Below are positions 33,772 to 41,317 of a DNA stretch of 64,000 nucleotides, piece after piece. Origin of the DNA: a virus. Under the pieces are notes generated by a model. It saw nothing but the letters and a program-made list of their open reading frames with translations, was not told the DNA's origin and did not search any database. The stretch is from positions 1-64,000 of IMG/VR virus record IMGVR_UViG_3300020185_000025; one strand, given 5' to 3'. Every line of letters begins with the position of its first letter. The stretch's first letter is position 1. The translations under genes and the position numbers were made by a program.

Positions 33772-33790
33772 AAATAAATGAAAATAACTA

Positions 33791-33819
33791 TTGACATCGT
33801 AAGGAAACTGTGTTATAAT
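33791..33819 (+). promoter_or_regulatory. Early promoter for orf33851 operon
   Basis: TTGACA, 17 bp, TATAAT on the plus strand. Confidence 0.8.
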
Positions 33820-33850
33820 TGTTGTATAAATTAAATCAATGGGAGTTGTT

Positions 33851-34201
33851 ATGAATTTAGAAAACTATAAAATCAAACCACGGTCGGAGTTCGTTTCGAC
33901 TAGTCTTCAAGGCTATATCACATGTTCTTACGCAGAACTGGTTAAAGTCTTCGGCGAACCAACATGTACAGAAACCTCAGGTGACGGCAAAGTCGACATT
34001 GAGTGGGAAATGCAAGTTGAGGATTTCGATCACAATGCAATCCGTCCTTTTACCATTTATAATTGGAAAGACTATGACGGAGGATTTGATGCAAGATCCA
34101 ATCCTATTTACAGATGGCATATTGGTGGTACCTCTGGTATCGTCTCTGCTTATGTAACTGAATACTTTAATAATACATTAAATTACTCGGAGGCAGTGTA
34201 A
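33851..34201 (+). CDS. Conserved hypothetical early protein
   Basis: A 116-residue protein with GYITCSYAELVKVFGEPT and DGKVDIEWEMQ, then WHIGGTSGIVSAYVTEYF. Similar proteins are common in marine T4-like phages; function unknown. I start at ATG 33851, 5 nt after GGGAG, not at the ATG four codons upstream that overlaps this site. Confidence 0.7.
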   Translation: MNLENYKIKPRSEFVSTSLQGYITCSYAELVKVFGEPTCTETSGDGKVDIEWEMQVEDFDHNAIRPFTIYNWKDYDGGFDARSNPIYRWHIGGTSGIVSAYVTEYFNNTLNYSEAV

Positions 34202-34440
34202 TGAAAAAATTAAGTTCTTACGAAGTGATCATGCGTGAATTGACCAAAATGAAAAAGAAGTACGAAAAGGAAGAAGCTAACAAAGAACGTAAAGAAGCAG
34301 CAAAGAATGAACGTGCTGTCAACAAGTTAGCAAAGATGAAAGACTTTGCCTTGTATTCTGATGACAAGTTTGATGCTACTTCAGAATTGAATTTAACTCC
34401 TTCTTATGATGAAGGTGGAATCAATCCTGAATGGAACTAG
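34201..34440 (+). CDS. Small basic coiled-coil protein
   Basis: A 79-residue protein with a highly charged helix (MKKKYEKEEANKERKEAAKN) and an acidic Pro-containing tail. It overlaps the previous stop by 1 bp. Function unknown. Confidence 0.65.
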   Translation: MKKLSSYEVIMRELTKMKKKYEKEEANKERKEAAKNERAVNKLAKMKDFALYSDDKFDATSELNLTPSYDEGGINPEWN

Positions 34441-34586
34441 TACTTGTTTTAGGGTCATACCTATTGATCTTGATTCTTGTGATTGCATTTATCAAGATCA
34501 TTCTAGGTGGATTGGAATTCATTTGGAATAATGTTTTTACAATCATTGCGATTATATTATTAATTAGTTTACTTATGGGTATTTAA
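34431..34586 (+). CDS. Small membrane protein, two spans
   Basis: A 51-residue hydrophobic protein, with spans around 3-22 and 35-51, starting at ATG 34431 inside the last codons of the preceding gene. Function unknown. Confidence 0.5.
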   Translation: MELVLVLGSYLLILILVIAFIKIILGGLEFIWNNVFTIIAIILLISLLMGI

Positions 34587-34588
34587 GT

Positions 34589-35011
34589 ATGAAAGTTTTT
34601 TTCTCGGGTCCACGTGACGGACAGCTCGATACGTATCTACAGGCTTCGGCACTGATGTTTGTTAAGTTCATTTCTAAAGAACTCAACATTAATCGACTCC
34701 GTACCAATATACATGTCAAGTTCCATCACAAGCTCTTTGTAGACAACTCCCACAGTGAGGGACTTTGCGAGTCCGTGGATTCGAGAAATTTTATTATTGA
34801 TGTTGCATTGTATGGGAATTGGATGTCAACATTGGCTCATGAATTAGTTCATGTGAAACAGTTTGCTCGAGGAGAGTTGACAGAGAATCTACAATATTGG
34901 AAAGGTAAGGACCATTCCGAAACAGAGTATTGGGATCAACCTTGGGAGAAGGAAGCTCGACGTTTACAAATTCAGCTCATGACCAAGTATATGAAATCTT
35001 TTGAGGTTTAA
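34589..35011 (+). CDS. SprT-like zinc metalloprotease
   Basis: A 140-residue protein with HELVHVKQ (84-91), the HExxH zinc site, and a C-terminal WDQPWEKEARR segment typical of phage SprT-like proteins. It may process a phage or host protein, or act on DNA-protein crosslinks as SprT/Spartan relatives do; the latter is inference. It lies 2 bp after the membrane peptide gene and 8 bp before tRNA-Arg. Confidence 0.75.
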   Translation: MKVFFSGPRDGQLDTYLQASALMFVKFISKELNINRLRTNIHVKFHHKLFVDNSHSEGLCESVDSRNFIIDVALYGNWMSTLAHELVHVKQFARGELTENLQYWKGKDHSETEYWDQPWEKEARRLQIQLMTKYMKSFEV

Positions 35012-35019
35012 TTGGAAAT

Positions 35020-35096
35020 GCGCTCATAGCTCAACTGGATAGAGCAACAGCCTTCTAAGCTGTAGGTTCCAGGTTCAAGTCCTGGTGGGCGTGCCA
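35020..35096 (+). tRNA. tRNA-Arg (anticodon TCT)
   Basis: A full cloverleaf: acceptor GCGCTCA with TGGGCGT (two G-T pairs), D-arm GCTC/GAGC, anticodon stem ACAGC/GCTGT with loop CTTCTAA, T-stem CCAGG/CCTGG, and encoded CCA. It reads AGA, a codon common in this AT-rich genome. Confidence 0.93.
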
Positions 35097-35120
35097 ATTA
35101 AAATAGGAATAAATATTGCT

Positions 35121-35306
35121 ATGAAAAAGAAAGAAAGAATAAAATTAAAAGGTGGAGCAGAATGGGATGCTCTAACACCTGCACGCAAATGGTATAAGTA
35201 TTTAACAAGTCCTGGTGTTACCGCAAGTATTAAGAAAGGCTATAATAAAAGGTTTAGGAAAAATGGAAAAATTGACACTGAGAAATCCAGTCGCGAAGAA
35301 CTGTAA
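35121..35306 (+). CDS. Small basic hypothetical protein
   Basis: A 61-residue Lys/Arg-rich protein (AEWDALTPARKWYKYLTSPG). The open frame extends back into the tRNA; AGGA precedes ATG 35121, which I use as start. It overlaps the next gene by 44 bp. Function unknown. Confidence 0.55.
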   Translation: MKKKERIKLKGGAEWDALTPARKWYKYLTSPGVTASIKKGYNKRFRKNGKIDTEKSSREEL

Positions 35307-35397
35307 TAAGTTCAATAAACCTGCGACACACAAAGATCGTAAGAAAGCGGCAAGCCGTGGTTACACTAAACACAAACTCCAAAAGATTAAGGAATGA
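35263..35397 (+). CDS. Small basic protein (RNPVAK family)
   Basis: A 44-residue Lys-rich protein with LRNPVAKNCNKFNKPATHKD and KAASRGYTKHK, resembling a short conserved protein seen in marine T4-like phages. Start ATG 35263 has AGGAAAA upstream. Possibly nucleic-acid binding by charge. Function unknown. Confidence 0.6.
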   Translation: MEKLTLRNPVAKNCNKFNKPATHKDRKKAASRGYTKHKLQKIKE

Positions 35398-35633
35398 CAA
35401 TGGATGCTACAGAATTTTTTAAGTTGTTAGAAAGCCATGATTGGTACTATCAATATTCCGACGACCATCGAGCATGGGAAAAAGGTAATAAAGAATCGAA
35501 GCGACTTCAGTCAATTATACAAGAAGATTCATTATATACTAATATGTATTTGGCAATGTCAGATTACATGTTTAAGCCGTTAGAAGAAAGAGAAGGTTTG
35601 GAAAGACCACAACTGAAGGATTTTATTAATTAA
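35394..35633 (+). CDS. Hypothetical protein
   Basis: A 79-residue acidic, Tyr/Trp-rich protein (ESHDWYYQYSDDHRAWEKGN). The start overlaps the previous stop (ATGA); a second ATG lies two codons in. Function unknown. Confidence 0.6.
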   Translation: MTMDATEFFKLLESHDWYYQYSDDHRAWEKGNKESKRLQSIIQEDSLYTNMYLAMSDYMFKPLEEREGLERPQLKDFIN

Positions 35634-35640
35634 GAATAAC

Positions 35641-36030
35641 ATGGTTTCAACAAAAGAAATAAAGCAAGACGTTAAAGAAAAGTTCGAAGATAGCACAATG
35701 ACTCGAACTGGTCGACTTGCTATGGAATTAGCTGCTGAACGTTCACGTCTTAGACAAGAGATGGAAGAACTTCAAGTACAAGTAGAAGATCTATCTCCTG
35801 TCACACCAGAAGGTACTGTTGATAGTTATGTTAAATGGGCAGCAACCATTCTTGCAGTTTTTGGAGTATTTACTCAGAGTGCAGGATTTATTATTGTAGG
35901 TAAGATTGCTTATGCTTGTAGTTCTATTGCTTGGACTTATGTTGGACATTGTTGGAATGATAAAGCAATTATGATCGGTAGTGCAATTACAGGTACTGCT
36001 GTTCTATTAAATTTAACGGAATATTTATGA
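35641..36030 (+). CDS. Membrane protein, paralogue of orf36920
   Basis: A 129-residue protein: charged coiled-coil N-terminus, then DSYVKWAATILAVFGVFTQS and two or three hydrophobic spans to the end, with SIAWTYVGHCWNDKAIMIGS. orf36920 repeats the YVKW and W..DRA/KA pattern at equal spacing, so the two are paralogues. Function unknown. Confidence 0.65.
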   Translation: MVSTKEIKQDVKEKFEDSTMTRTGRLAMELAAERSRLRQEMEELQVQVEDLSPVTPEGTVDSYVKWAATILAVFGVFTQSAGFIIVGKIAYACSSIAWTYVGHCWNDKAIMIGSAITGTAVLLNLTEYL

Positions 36031-36740
36031 GTGAAGTATTTGTATTTGATGTAGACGGAACATTGACCGAACCAAGATTGAGGATAGATGAACAGTTTTT
36101 CAACTATATGTTGAACTTCTGTAAAGATAACGATGTATACCTCATTACTGGATCCGATCGTCAAAAGACCTTTGAACAATTAGGCTTTGAGTTATACGAT
36201 GCTTGTAAAGGAGTATGGCAATGCAACGGTAACGAATTCTGGGAAGGATCTCGAAGAGGTGAAAAGAAAGACTTTACAATGGATTACGAATTCAAAAAGT
36301 TCCTAACAAATTACGTTAACTCTAGTAGGTACCCAATTAAAACTGGTAGCCATCTCGAAGAAAGAACTGGTATGATTAACTTTTCTACTGTAGGCCGCGG
36401 TGCTACATTACAACAAAGAAAAGATTATTATGCATGGGATAAAGTTAACCACGAACGTATATTACTTTGTGAAGAAATCAATAAAGAATATCCAAAGCTT
36501 ATGGCTTCCGTTGGTGGAGAAATTAGTATTGATATTGCGATAAGAGGAAATAACAAATCGCAGGTCGCAGATATCCTAAATAAAAAATACGATCACATTC
36601 ACTTCTTTGGAGATAGAATGGATTATGGAGGCAACGATTATCCGTTAGCCACAACAATAGAACTAGGACAGATGGGAACAAATTATCCTGTTAGTTCATG
36701 GAAAGAAACCTGGGAGAAACTAAATGAAATTAAGAATTAG
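36027..36740 (+). CDS. Phosphomannomutase (eukaryotic-type PMM, HAD fold)
   Basis: A 237-residue enzyme interconverting mannose-6-P and mannose-1-P. FDVDGTLTEPR (7-17) is the HAD nucleophile motif; YLITGSDRQKTFEQLG, GMINFSTVGRGA and GGEISIDIAI.G.NKSQ follow, then FFGDRMDYGGNDYPLA. All match the PMM family, not the bacterial ManB type. It would feed GDP-mannose or another sugar donor to the phage glycosyltransferases. It overlaps the upstream membrane gene by 4 bp. Confidence 0.88.
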   Translation: MSEVFVFDVDGTLTEPRLRIDEQFFNYMLNFCKDNDVYLITGSDRQKTFEQLGFELYDACKGVWQCNGNEFWEGSRRGEKKDFTMDYEFKKFLTNYVNSSRYPIKTGSHLEERTGMINFSTVGRGATLQQRKDYYAWDKVNHERILLCEEINKEYPKLMASVGGEISIDIAIRGNNKSQVADILNKKYDHIHFFGDRMDYGGNDYPLATTIELGQMGTNYPVSSWKETWEKLNEIKN

Positions 36741-36918
36741 ATATACGCATGAAACAGATGCATCAAGAGAATTAGAAGTTGTAGGTTGGCAATACGCAAG
36801 ACCTAGTGGTGAACTTAGTGAAGAACACGACGAAACGCGAACTTACATTCGTAGGATAGACGATTATATTATCGACTTTCCAACAGCAAACATTATTGAG
36901 ACAATTGAAATAGGATAG
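36724..36918 (+). CDS. Hypothetical protein
   Basis: A 64-residue acidic protein (RELEVVGWQYARPSGELSEE). It begins inside the PMM gene (17-bp overlap) and ends 1 bp before orf36920. Function unknown. Confidence 0.5.
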   Translation: MKLRIRYTHETDASRELEVVGWQYARPSGELSEEHDETRTYIRRIDDYIIDFPTANIIETIEIG

Positions 36919-36919
36919 T

Positions 36920-37213
36920 ATGATACGTAGTGATAGAGGTGAAAGGAAACTAGATTGGTATGTCAAATGGTTGGCATCAATGTTGGTTATGACAGCAATA
37001 TGCGCAAGAGCGGCAGGTCCTGAGTGGAGAGATATAGATTTAATCGCAGGAACTTGTGGTATTGCTTTATGGTTATGGGTATCATTACTTTGGGAAGATA
37101 GAGCACTTATATTATTAAATGGTGTTTCTTTCTTTGTACTTTGTGTTGGAATATTAAAAGAATTTGGACCACTCATGCAAAAGTTTCAATTAATTGCATG
37201 GTTGGTAGGATAA
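36920..37213 (+). CDS. Membrane protein, paralogue of orf35641
   Basis: A 97-residue protein with DWYVKWLASMLVMTAICARA, then GIALWLWVSLLWEDRALILL and a third hydrophobic span. It aligns by eye with the second half of orf35641, so it is a tandem-duplication relative. Function unknown. Confidence 0.6.
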   Translation: MIRSDRGERKLDWYVKWLASMLVMTAICARAAGPEWRDIDLIAGTCGIALWLWVSLLWEDRALILLNGVSFFVLCVGILKEFGPLMQKFQLIAWLVG

Positions 37214-37223
37214 GTTTACGCGC

Positions 37224-37300
37224 GCGTTTGTAGCTCAGATGGATAGAGCATTGGTCTACGAAACCAAGGGTCAGGAGTTCGAATCTCTTCAAGCGCGCCA
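37224..37300 (+). tRNA. tRNA-Arg (anticodon ACG)
   Basis: Acceptor GCGTTTG with CAAGCGC, D-arm GCTC/GAGC, anticodon stem TTGGT/ACCAA with loop CTACGAA, T-stem AGGAG/CTCTT and encoded CCA. It reads CGN codons if A34 becomes inosine, which depends on the host TadA enzyme. Confidence 0.92.
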
Positions 37301-37302
37301 AT

Positions 37303-37378
37303 GCTCCCTTAGCTCAGCAGGCAGAGCAGCTGATTTGTAATCAGCAGGTCGTTGGTTCGATTCCGACAGGGAGCTCCA
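37303..37378 (+). tRNA. tRNA-Thr (anticodon TGT)
   Basis: Acceptor GCTCCCT/AGGGAGC, D-arm GCTC/GAGC, anticodon stem GCTGA/TCAGC with loop TTTGTAA, T-stem GTTGG/CCGAC and encoded CCA. It reads ACA, and lies 2 bp after the Arg tRNA. Confidence 0.93.
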
Positions 37379-37381
37379 CTA

Positions 37382-37410
37382 TTGACAAGTGAATGAAAGT
37401 TTGTTATAAT
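37382..37410 (+). promoter_or_regulatory. Early promoter after the tRNA pair
   Basis: TTGACA, 17 bp, TATAAT on the plus strand, 3 bp after tRNA-Thr. Confidence 0.8.
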
Positions 37411-37443
37411 AGACAAAATTTATTTAAACAGGAATATATAACA

Positions 37444-37728
37444 ATGGAAACCCAAGAAAAGAGTAATTTGTTAAACGCACTAAAAGCTGGTGTAGTAACA
37501 GTTGTATTTAAAAAAATTAATACCGATGAGATTCGTATTATGCCTTGTACTTTGAATCAAGAAGTCTTGACCGAAAACAAAGTGAAAATGAATGTTAAGG
37601 ATATTGATTTAGAAACAGAACATTTTGCCGCTTGGGCAATTGATAAAGAAGCTTGGAGATCATTCCGTTTGGATACTGTTGTATCTTGGGAAGTAGGATT
37701 TCCATCAGCGGAGGCAGTGAATGGCTAA
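37444..37728 (+). CDS. SH3-like barrel protein (DUF2693/WYL_2 type)
   Basis: A 94-residue protein with GVVTVVFKKINTDEIRIMPC TL and EAWRSFRLDTVVSWE, the pattern of small phage SH3-like barrel proteins (DUF2693). I start at ATG 37444 (AGGA upstream); the frame extends back across the promoter. It probably binds nucleic acid or protein; function unknown. Confidence 0.65.
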   Translation: METQEKSNLLNALKAGVVTVVFKKINTDEIRIMPCTLNQEVLTENKVKMNVKDIDLETEHFAAWAIDKEAWRSFRLDTVVSWEVGFPSAEAVNG

Positions 37729-38014
37729 ATGGCCGAAAAGACAACCATGGCATGATGGTGTTAGGATGCAATTCGATTATGAAGATTATATCATGTCGGT
37801 TGTAAAATTTACAGGTTCCTATGGATATAAAAAAGGTCTATGGGAAGTTGCTTTTATGGATGTAGATACTCGGGACTTTGTAGATCCACCTTTAGACTTC
37901 TTATCAGAATACTATAACCCAGACCCAGGTATATATGGATCACTGAATGATCCTGATGTTGACCGCTGCCATAAATCGCTGTCACTGATATCTAATTACA
38001 TAGGAGAGCACTAA
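37721..38014 (+). CDS. Conserved hypothetical protein
   Basis: A 97-residue protein with an N-terminal KWPKRQPWHDGV and a DPPLDFLSEYYNPDPGIYGS segment. It overlaps both neighbours. Function unknown. Confidence 0.6.
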   Translation: MAKWPKRQPWHDGVRMQFDYEDYIMSVVKFTGSYGYKKGLWEVAFMDVDTRDFVDPPLDFLSEYYNPDPGIYGSLNDPDVDRCHKSLSLISNYIGEH

Positions 38015-38217
38015 TGCCAATCAAATTAAGACCGAGTTCGACACTTAGAGATAAAGCGTCGGGCAAAAAAGTAACACAACATTCGTATATGAAATCAACT
38101 CCTTTAAAGGAACTGTTGGACGTATATACAAAATCAAATACACAACCAAAGATTCGTCAAAAGGTTCGTAACGAGCTTGTAAGACGTAAGGCAGAAATAC
38201 CTGCATTGGAGATCTAA
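38014..38217 (+). CDS. Small basic protein of T4-like phages
   Basis: A 67-residue protein: MPIKLRPSSTLRDKASGK, YMKSTPLKELLDVY and QKVRNELVRRK. Short proteins with this pattern are widespread in marine T4-like phages. It overlaps the flanking genes by 1 bp. Function unknown. Confidence 0.65.
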   Translation: MPIKLRPSSTLRDKASGKKVTQHSYMKSTPLKELLDVYTKSNTQPKIRQKVRNELVRRKAEIPALEI

Positions 38218-38420
38218 TGTTAAATTGGCTTGACGAATTTTTAGACAAAACATCATATTGGTCAATACAGGCGCTTATATGGATTGGTGTATCTTTTTGG
38301 ATACTATTTTTTGTTATATTAATTGGGTCTCAATTTTTTGAAGACGATCCTATTGTTGGTGAAACATATCACGGAGTAATAATTCGCGAAAGCGATTTGG
38401 AGAAAGAAGAAAATGAGTAG
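38217..38420 (+). CDS. Single-span membrane protein
   Basis: A 67-residue protein with one strongly hydrophobic span (about 18-41, ending VILIGSQF) and an acidic C-terminus. Overlaps the next gene by 8 bp. Function unknown. Confidence 0.6.
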   Translation: MLNWLDEFLDKTSYWSIQALIWIGVSFWILFFVILIGSQFFEDDPIVGETYHGVIIRESDLEKEENE

Positions 38421-38619
38421 AACAGCAAACATTCGTAGAGAACAAGTAGCAGGCACTAATGAATCAGGTTCAAGCGGACCAGATTTAATGTTTGTAGTTG
38501 ATCTTATGGAAAATGGGCAAGTTATTGAAACAAGACGCCTTCCAGGTAAAAGCAGATCTTATGCAGTAGATGTAGTTGAGAATTGGGAGAATGGATTAAT
38601 TCAGCTTCTGATTGATTAG
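38413..38619 (+). CDS. Hypothetical protein
   Basis: A 68-residue protein, disordered then beta-like (MFVVDLMENGQVIETRRLPG). Last gene of the early block; the late promoter at 38620 follows its stop. Function unknown. Confidence 0.6.
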   Translation: MSRTANIRREQVAGTNESGSSGPDLMFVVDLMENGQVIETRRLPGKSRSYAVDVVENWENGLIQLLID

Positions 38620-38627
38620 TATAAATA
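38620..38627 (+). promoter_or_regulatory. Late promoter for the fibre cluster
   Basis: Exact TATAAATA on the plus strand, 28 bp before the fibre-like gene. Confidence 0.75.
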
Positions 38628-38654
38628 ATTAATCAAACTATAGGCATATATTAA

Positions 38655-39332
38655 ATGGCATTACAAACCAGCGGCTCGATTTCAATGGCTCAAATCTCTG
38701 GAGAGTTTGGTCTTGGCTATGCGATATCATCCTACTATAGAGATAGTTCAGATCCATACATTGGGACGATTCCTACGAGTGGTACTATTAGTTATTCTAA
38801 TTTCTATGGCTCAAGTAAAAGAACCGCAAGACTAAGATCTGGCCGCGGATCAACTTCGTTCTCAGGAACATACACTTACAGAAGAATAGGTTGGAGTGTT
38901 GCGAATGGAGCAAGAGAATGGCATCCTGAGTCAGGGTCATCGACTGGTGCAATTGGTTCAGCAACTCGAAGAAACAATTTATCTACGACAGCTGTACTTG
39001 GCGGTATTCATTACTTTGCATACGGCAGTCATAGACATATAACGATCTCTCACCAATCAAGTTCAAATAGTGGTTGGACATATGCCGATTTCAAAATACC
39101 AACTTACAATAGTTCATACACCGTTAGAACAATTCGTAGAGCATCCTCAAGCGGAAGTGGCGGAACATACAGAGGATTTAGAAGACAGTATGGTAATTCA
39201 ACTCAACGAACTTATTACCATTGGTCATGGTCTTATGAAGCATCTCAGTCAACCGGTGCGCTTGGCGTGATTGGCAATGGATTAGTATTTGCGTACCAAC
39301 GCGGACAAGATTGGTTCGTGAATTTTAGATAA
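38655..39332 (+). CDS. Tail fibre or adhesin-like structural protein
   Basis: A 225-residue Ser/Thr/Gly/Tyr-rich protein. The N-terminus (LQTSGSISMAQISGEFG, then GTIPTSGTISYSNFYGSS) is a repeat-like anchoring sequence common in marine phage fibres; the rest is beta-rich (TARLRSGRGSTSFSGTYTYR). It is under a late promoter and next to a fibre-assembly chaperone, so it is probably a receptor-binding or decoration protein. Confidence 0.65.
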   Translation: MALQTSGSISMAQISGEFGLGYAISSYYRDSSDPYIGTIPTSGTISYSNFYGSSKRTARLRSGRGSTSFSGTYTYRRIGWSVANGAREWHPESGSSTGAIGSATRRNNLSTTAVLGGIHYFAYGSHRHITISHQSSSNSGWTYADFKIPTYNSSYTVRTIRRASSSGSGGTYRGFRRQYGNSTQRTYYHWSWSYEASQSTGALGVIGNGLVFAYQRGQDWFVNFR

Positions 39333-39346
39333 TTAAAGGAAACAAT

Positions 39347-39883
39347 ATGATAACATATAAAATTTTACAATATAACTTAGTCGAAAAATGGGCTCAGATT
39401 AGATACAGCAAACCAAACGAACCAGATTTCTTTCTTCAAACAATTCTTGAAGATGGAGATTTTAGTGAAGATGCTTTACATGCAGATTGTGCCGAAAGAG
39501 CAACTGAAGCTCAAGAATATTGGGCTGCTCGACGTGCAACCGCAGAAGTAACATTAGAATCCGATGAAGGCAACGTTGGTAATATTGTAGTAGAGGATAT
39601 GCCAGAATTTGATATTCTTACTCAGGACTGTCAACGAGTTAAAACGGTTGATGGAGATACAACAACATATTCATGGAATATAGTTGCTTTAACCGATGAG
39701 GCAATTGGTATGAATATCAGAATGCAAAGAGACGATCTATTACATCATACTGATCACCACGCCTTACAAGATAGAGGTACTATGACTGCAGCAATGATTG
39801 CTTATCGTCAAGCATTACGTGATATTACAGATCAAGAAGGTTATCCTTTATCAGTAACTTGGCCAACGGAACCTATAGACTAA
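39347..39883 (+). CDS. Tail fibre assembly chaperone-like protein
   Basis: A 178-residue protein ending in the pattern MIAYRQALRDITDQEGYPLS followed by VTWPTEP, typical of the phage tail assembly chaperone domain (Phage_tail_APC). The N-terminal half is acidic. It follows the fibre-like gene by 14 bp, as expected of a dedicated chaperone. Confidence 0.7.
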   Translation: MITYKILQYNLVEKWAQIRYSKPNEPDFFLQTILEDGDFSEDALHADCAERATEAQEYWAARRATAEVTLESDEGNVGNIVVEDMPEFDILTQDCQRVKTVDGDTTTYSWNIVALTDEAIGMNIRMQRDDLLHHTDHHALQDRGTMTAAMIAYRQALRDITDQEGYPLSVTWPTEPID

Positions 39884-39884
39884 T

Positions 39885-40961
39885 ATGTCAGGAACAGTTA
39901 AATTCTACGCTCTATGCTGTCGTAACACGTTAGCATTACAGAGACAAATCGAAACAATTCCAAAAGAAGATCTTATTGTTATTATTAATACATTAGATTC
40001 TGATTTTGAAACTGCTGCAGCTGCATGGTGTTCTTCTGAAAGTATTGAACATTATATTACTGTAAGTGATGGTACTGCAGCAACAGGAAAGAATTCTGTC
40101 TTCGATAATTTTGCTGCTTCCGACCACGATTATATGGTTCTTATTGATGGTGATGATTATTTAACAAACCATGGAGTTTGGACATACAAACAAATAGCAG
40201 GAATGGATACTCCACCTGATGTTGTTGCTTTAGAATATCAAATAGGAATTAAGAATTCATACGGTAACGATCCAATCAGTTGTTCTTTAGGTCCTGAACC
40301 TACTATCGGTGATAATCTTGACTCAAGAAGAATTTCAGGAATGGTTGTAAGACCGTTTCATTTCCCAAAGGAATGGTGGACAACTGCAAGAGCAGGTACA
40401 CAAGTAGAAGTTACTGAATGGGATGTTGACGATTTCGCAGAAAGATTATCAGGTGTACATCAACGGTGGTCAAACCATTGTTACGACTACATTAATAATT
40501 GGGAAGTACATTGTCGTTTAGTGTTCTTTTCAAAAGCAGCAATTAATACAGGAATAAGATTTGATCCTACCTTTATTGTTGGAGAAGACACCGTACTTTA
40601 TTTTGAATATAAACATTTACATAATCAAGGTAGTCTTGTAATGAAAAGTTTATTTGATAGATACCCAACTTACGTATATGATACAAGAATAGGCGGAGTG
40701 GTTGAAACAGAAAAAGATAAAGAAGGACATGATGTCGGTTGGTTAAATTGGTTGTCTATATTAACAGACAAGTATGACGAGCTCGAATCAGCAGGTAAAA
40801 TGCATTCAGCAAAAATACCTGAGTTAAAAGTATTTACAGTTCCAGAATCGGAAGATTCGGTTTTCACAGCAAGTGATTGGGATATAGTATGGCCTGATGG
40901 TTATATTCCAGATGTGGATAACTTAGTTAATTACCCAGGCAAATTGAAAATTAAATTTTAA
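39885..40961 (+). CDS. Glycosyltransferase (GT2-like) in the fibre cluster
   Basis: A 358-residue protein with an N-terminal nucleotide-binding half, DLIVIINTLDSDFETAAAAW, and the metal motif YMVLIDGDDYLT; GEDTVLYFEYKHL further on could be the catalytic acidic motif. It sits 1 bp after the fibre chaperone under a late promoter. It may glycosylate the Ser/Thr-rich fibre protein; that target is inference. Confidence 0.7.
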   Translation: MSGTVKFYALCCRNTLALQRQIETIPKEDLIVIINTLDSDFETAAAAWCSSESIEHYITVSDGTAATGKNSVFDNFAASDHDYMVLIDGDDYLTNHGVWTYKQIAGMDTPPDVVALEYQIGIKNSYGNDPISCSLGPEPTIGDNLDSRRISGMVVRPFHFPKEWWTTARAGTQVEVTEWDVDDFAERLSGVHQRWSNHCYDYINNWEVHCRLVFFSKAAINTGIRFDPTFIVGEDTVLYFEYKHLHNQGSLVMKSLFDRYPTYVYDTRIGGVVETEKDKEGHDVGWLNWLSILTDKYDELESAGKMHSAKIPELKVFTVPESEDSVFTASDWDIVWPDGYIPDVDNLVNYPGKLKIKF

Positions 40962-40970
40962 GGATATATT

Positions 40971-41231
40971 ATGGATTATAAAGGAAACAACGTTGAGACT
41001 ATTACTCATTCAAAAAAGATAATGCTAGATAGAGCAGCAAGACCTTACGACGGATTATCTGAAGGACCTTTCAAAGAATCTTTATCAAAGATGAACGGTG
41101 TATTTCGTAAAGAAGTAGTTTCGTATAGAATCAAAGATGGATATCTATATAGAGAAACAGCAATTAGGAATTTTACCGACGGTGACTATCATGATACCGT
41201 CAAAATTGAAACTCTACACTCCGTAGAGTAA
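40971..41231 (+). CDS. Hypothetical protein
   Basis: An 86-residue protein with a basic N-terminal half and a beta-like C-terminus (VVSYRIKDGYLYRETAIRNF). Function unknown. Confidence 0.6.
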   Translation: MDYKGNNVETITHSKKIMLDRAARPYDGLSEGPFKESLSKMNGVFRKEVVSYRIKDGYLYRETAIRNFTDGDYHDTVKIETLHSVE

Positions 41232-41240
41232 TAAAGAATT

Positions 41241-41256
41241 TGGTCGGAAACGACTA
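41241..41256 (+). other. GNRA-tetraloop hairpin in the porin leader
   Basis: TGGTCG-GAAA-CGACTA forms a 6-bp stem with a GNRA loop, 62 nt before the porin start. No T-run follows. It may stabilise or regulate the leader. Confidence 0.4.
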
Positions 41257-41317
41257 ATATGAGATTGTCAGCAATGGCGATCTATTTTACTATGTTAATA
41301 ATAAGGAGAATTATATT

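Noticed and set aside
37393-37443. An earlier start for the SH3-like gene
   Set aside because: Those codons overlap the consensus promoter at 37382-37410, so they cannot be in the mRNA.
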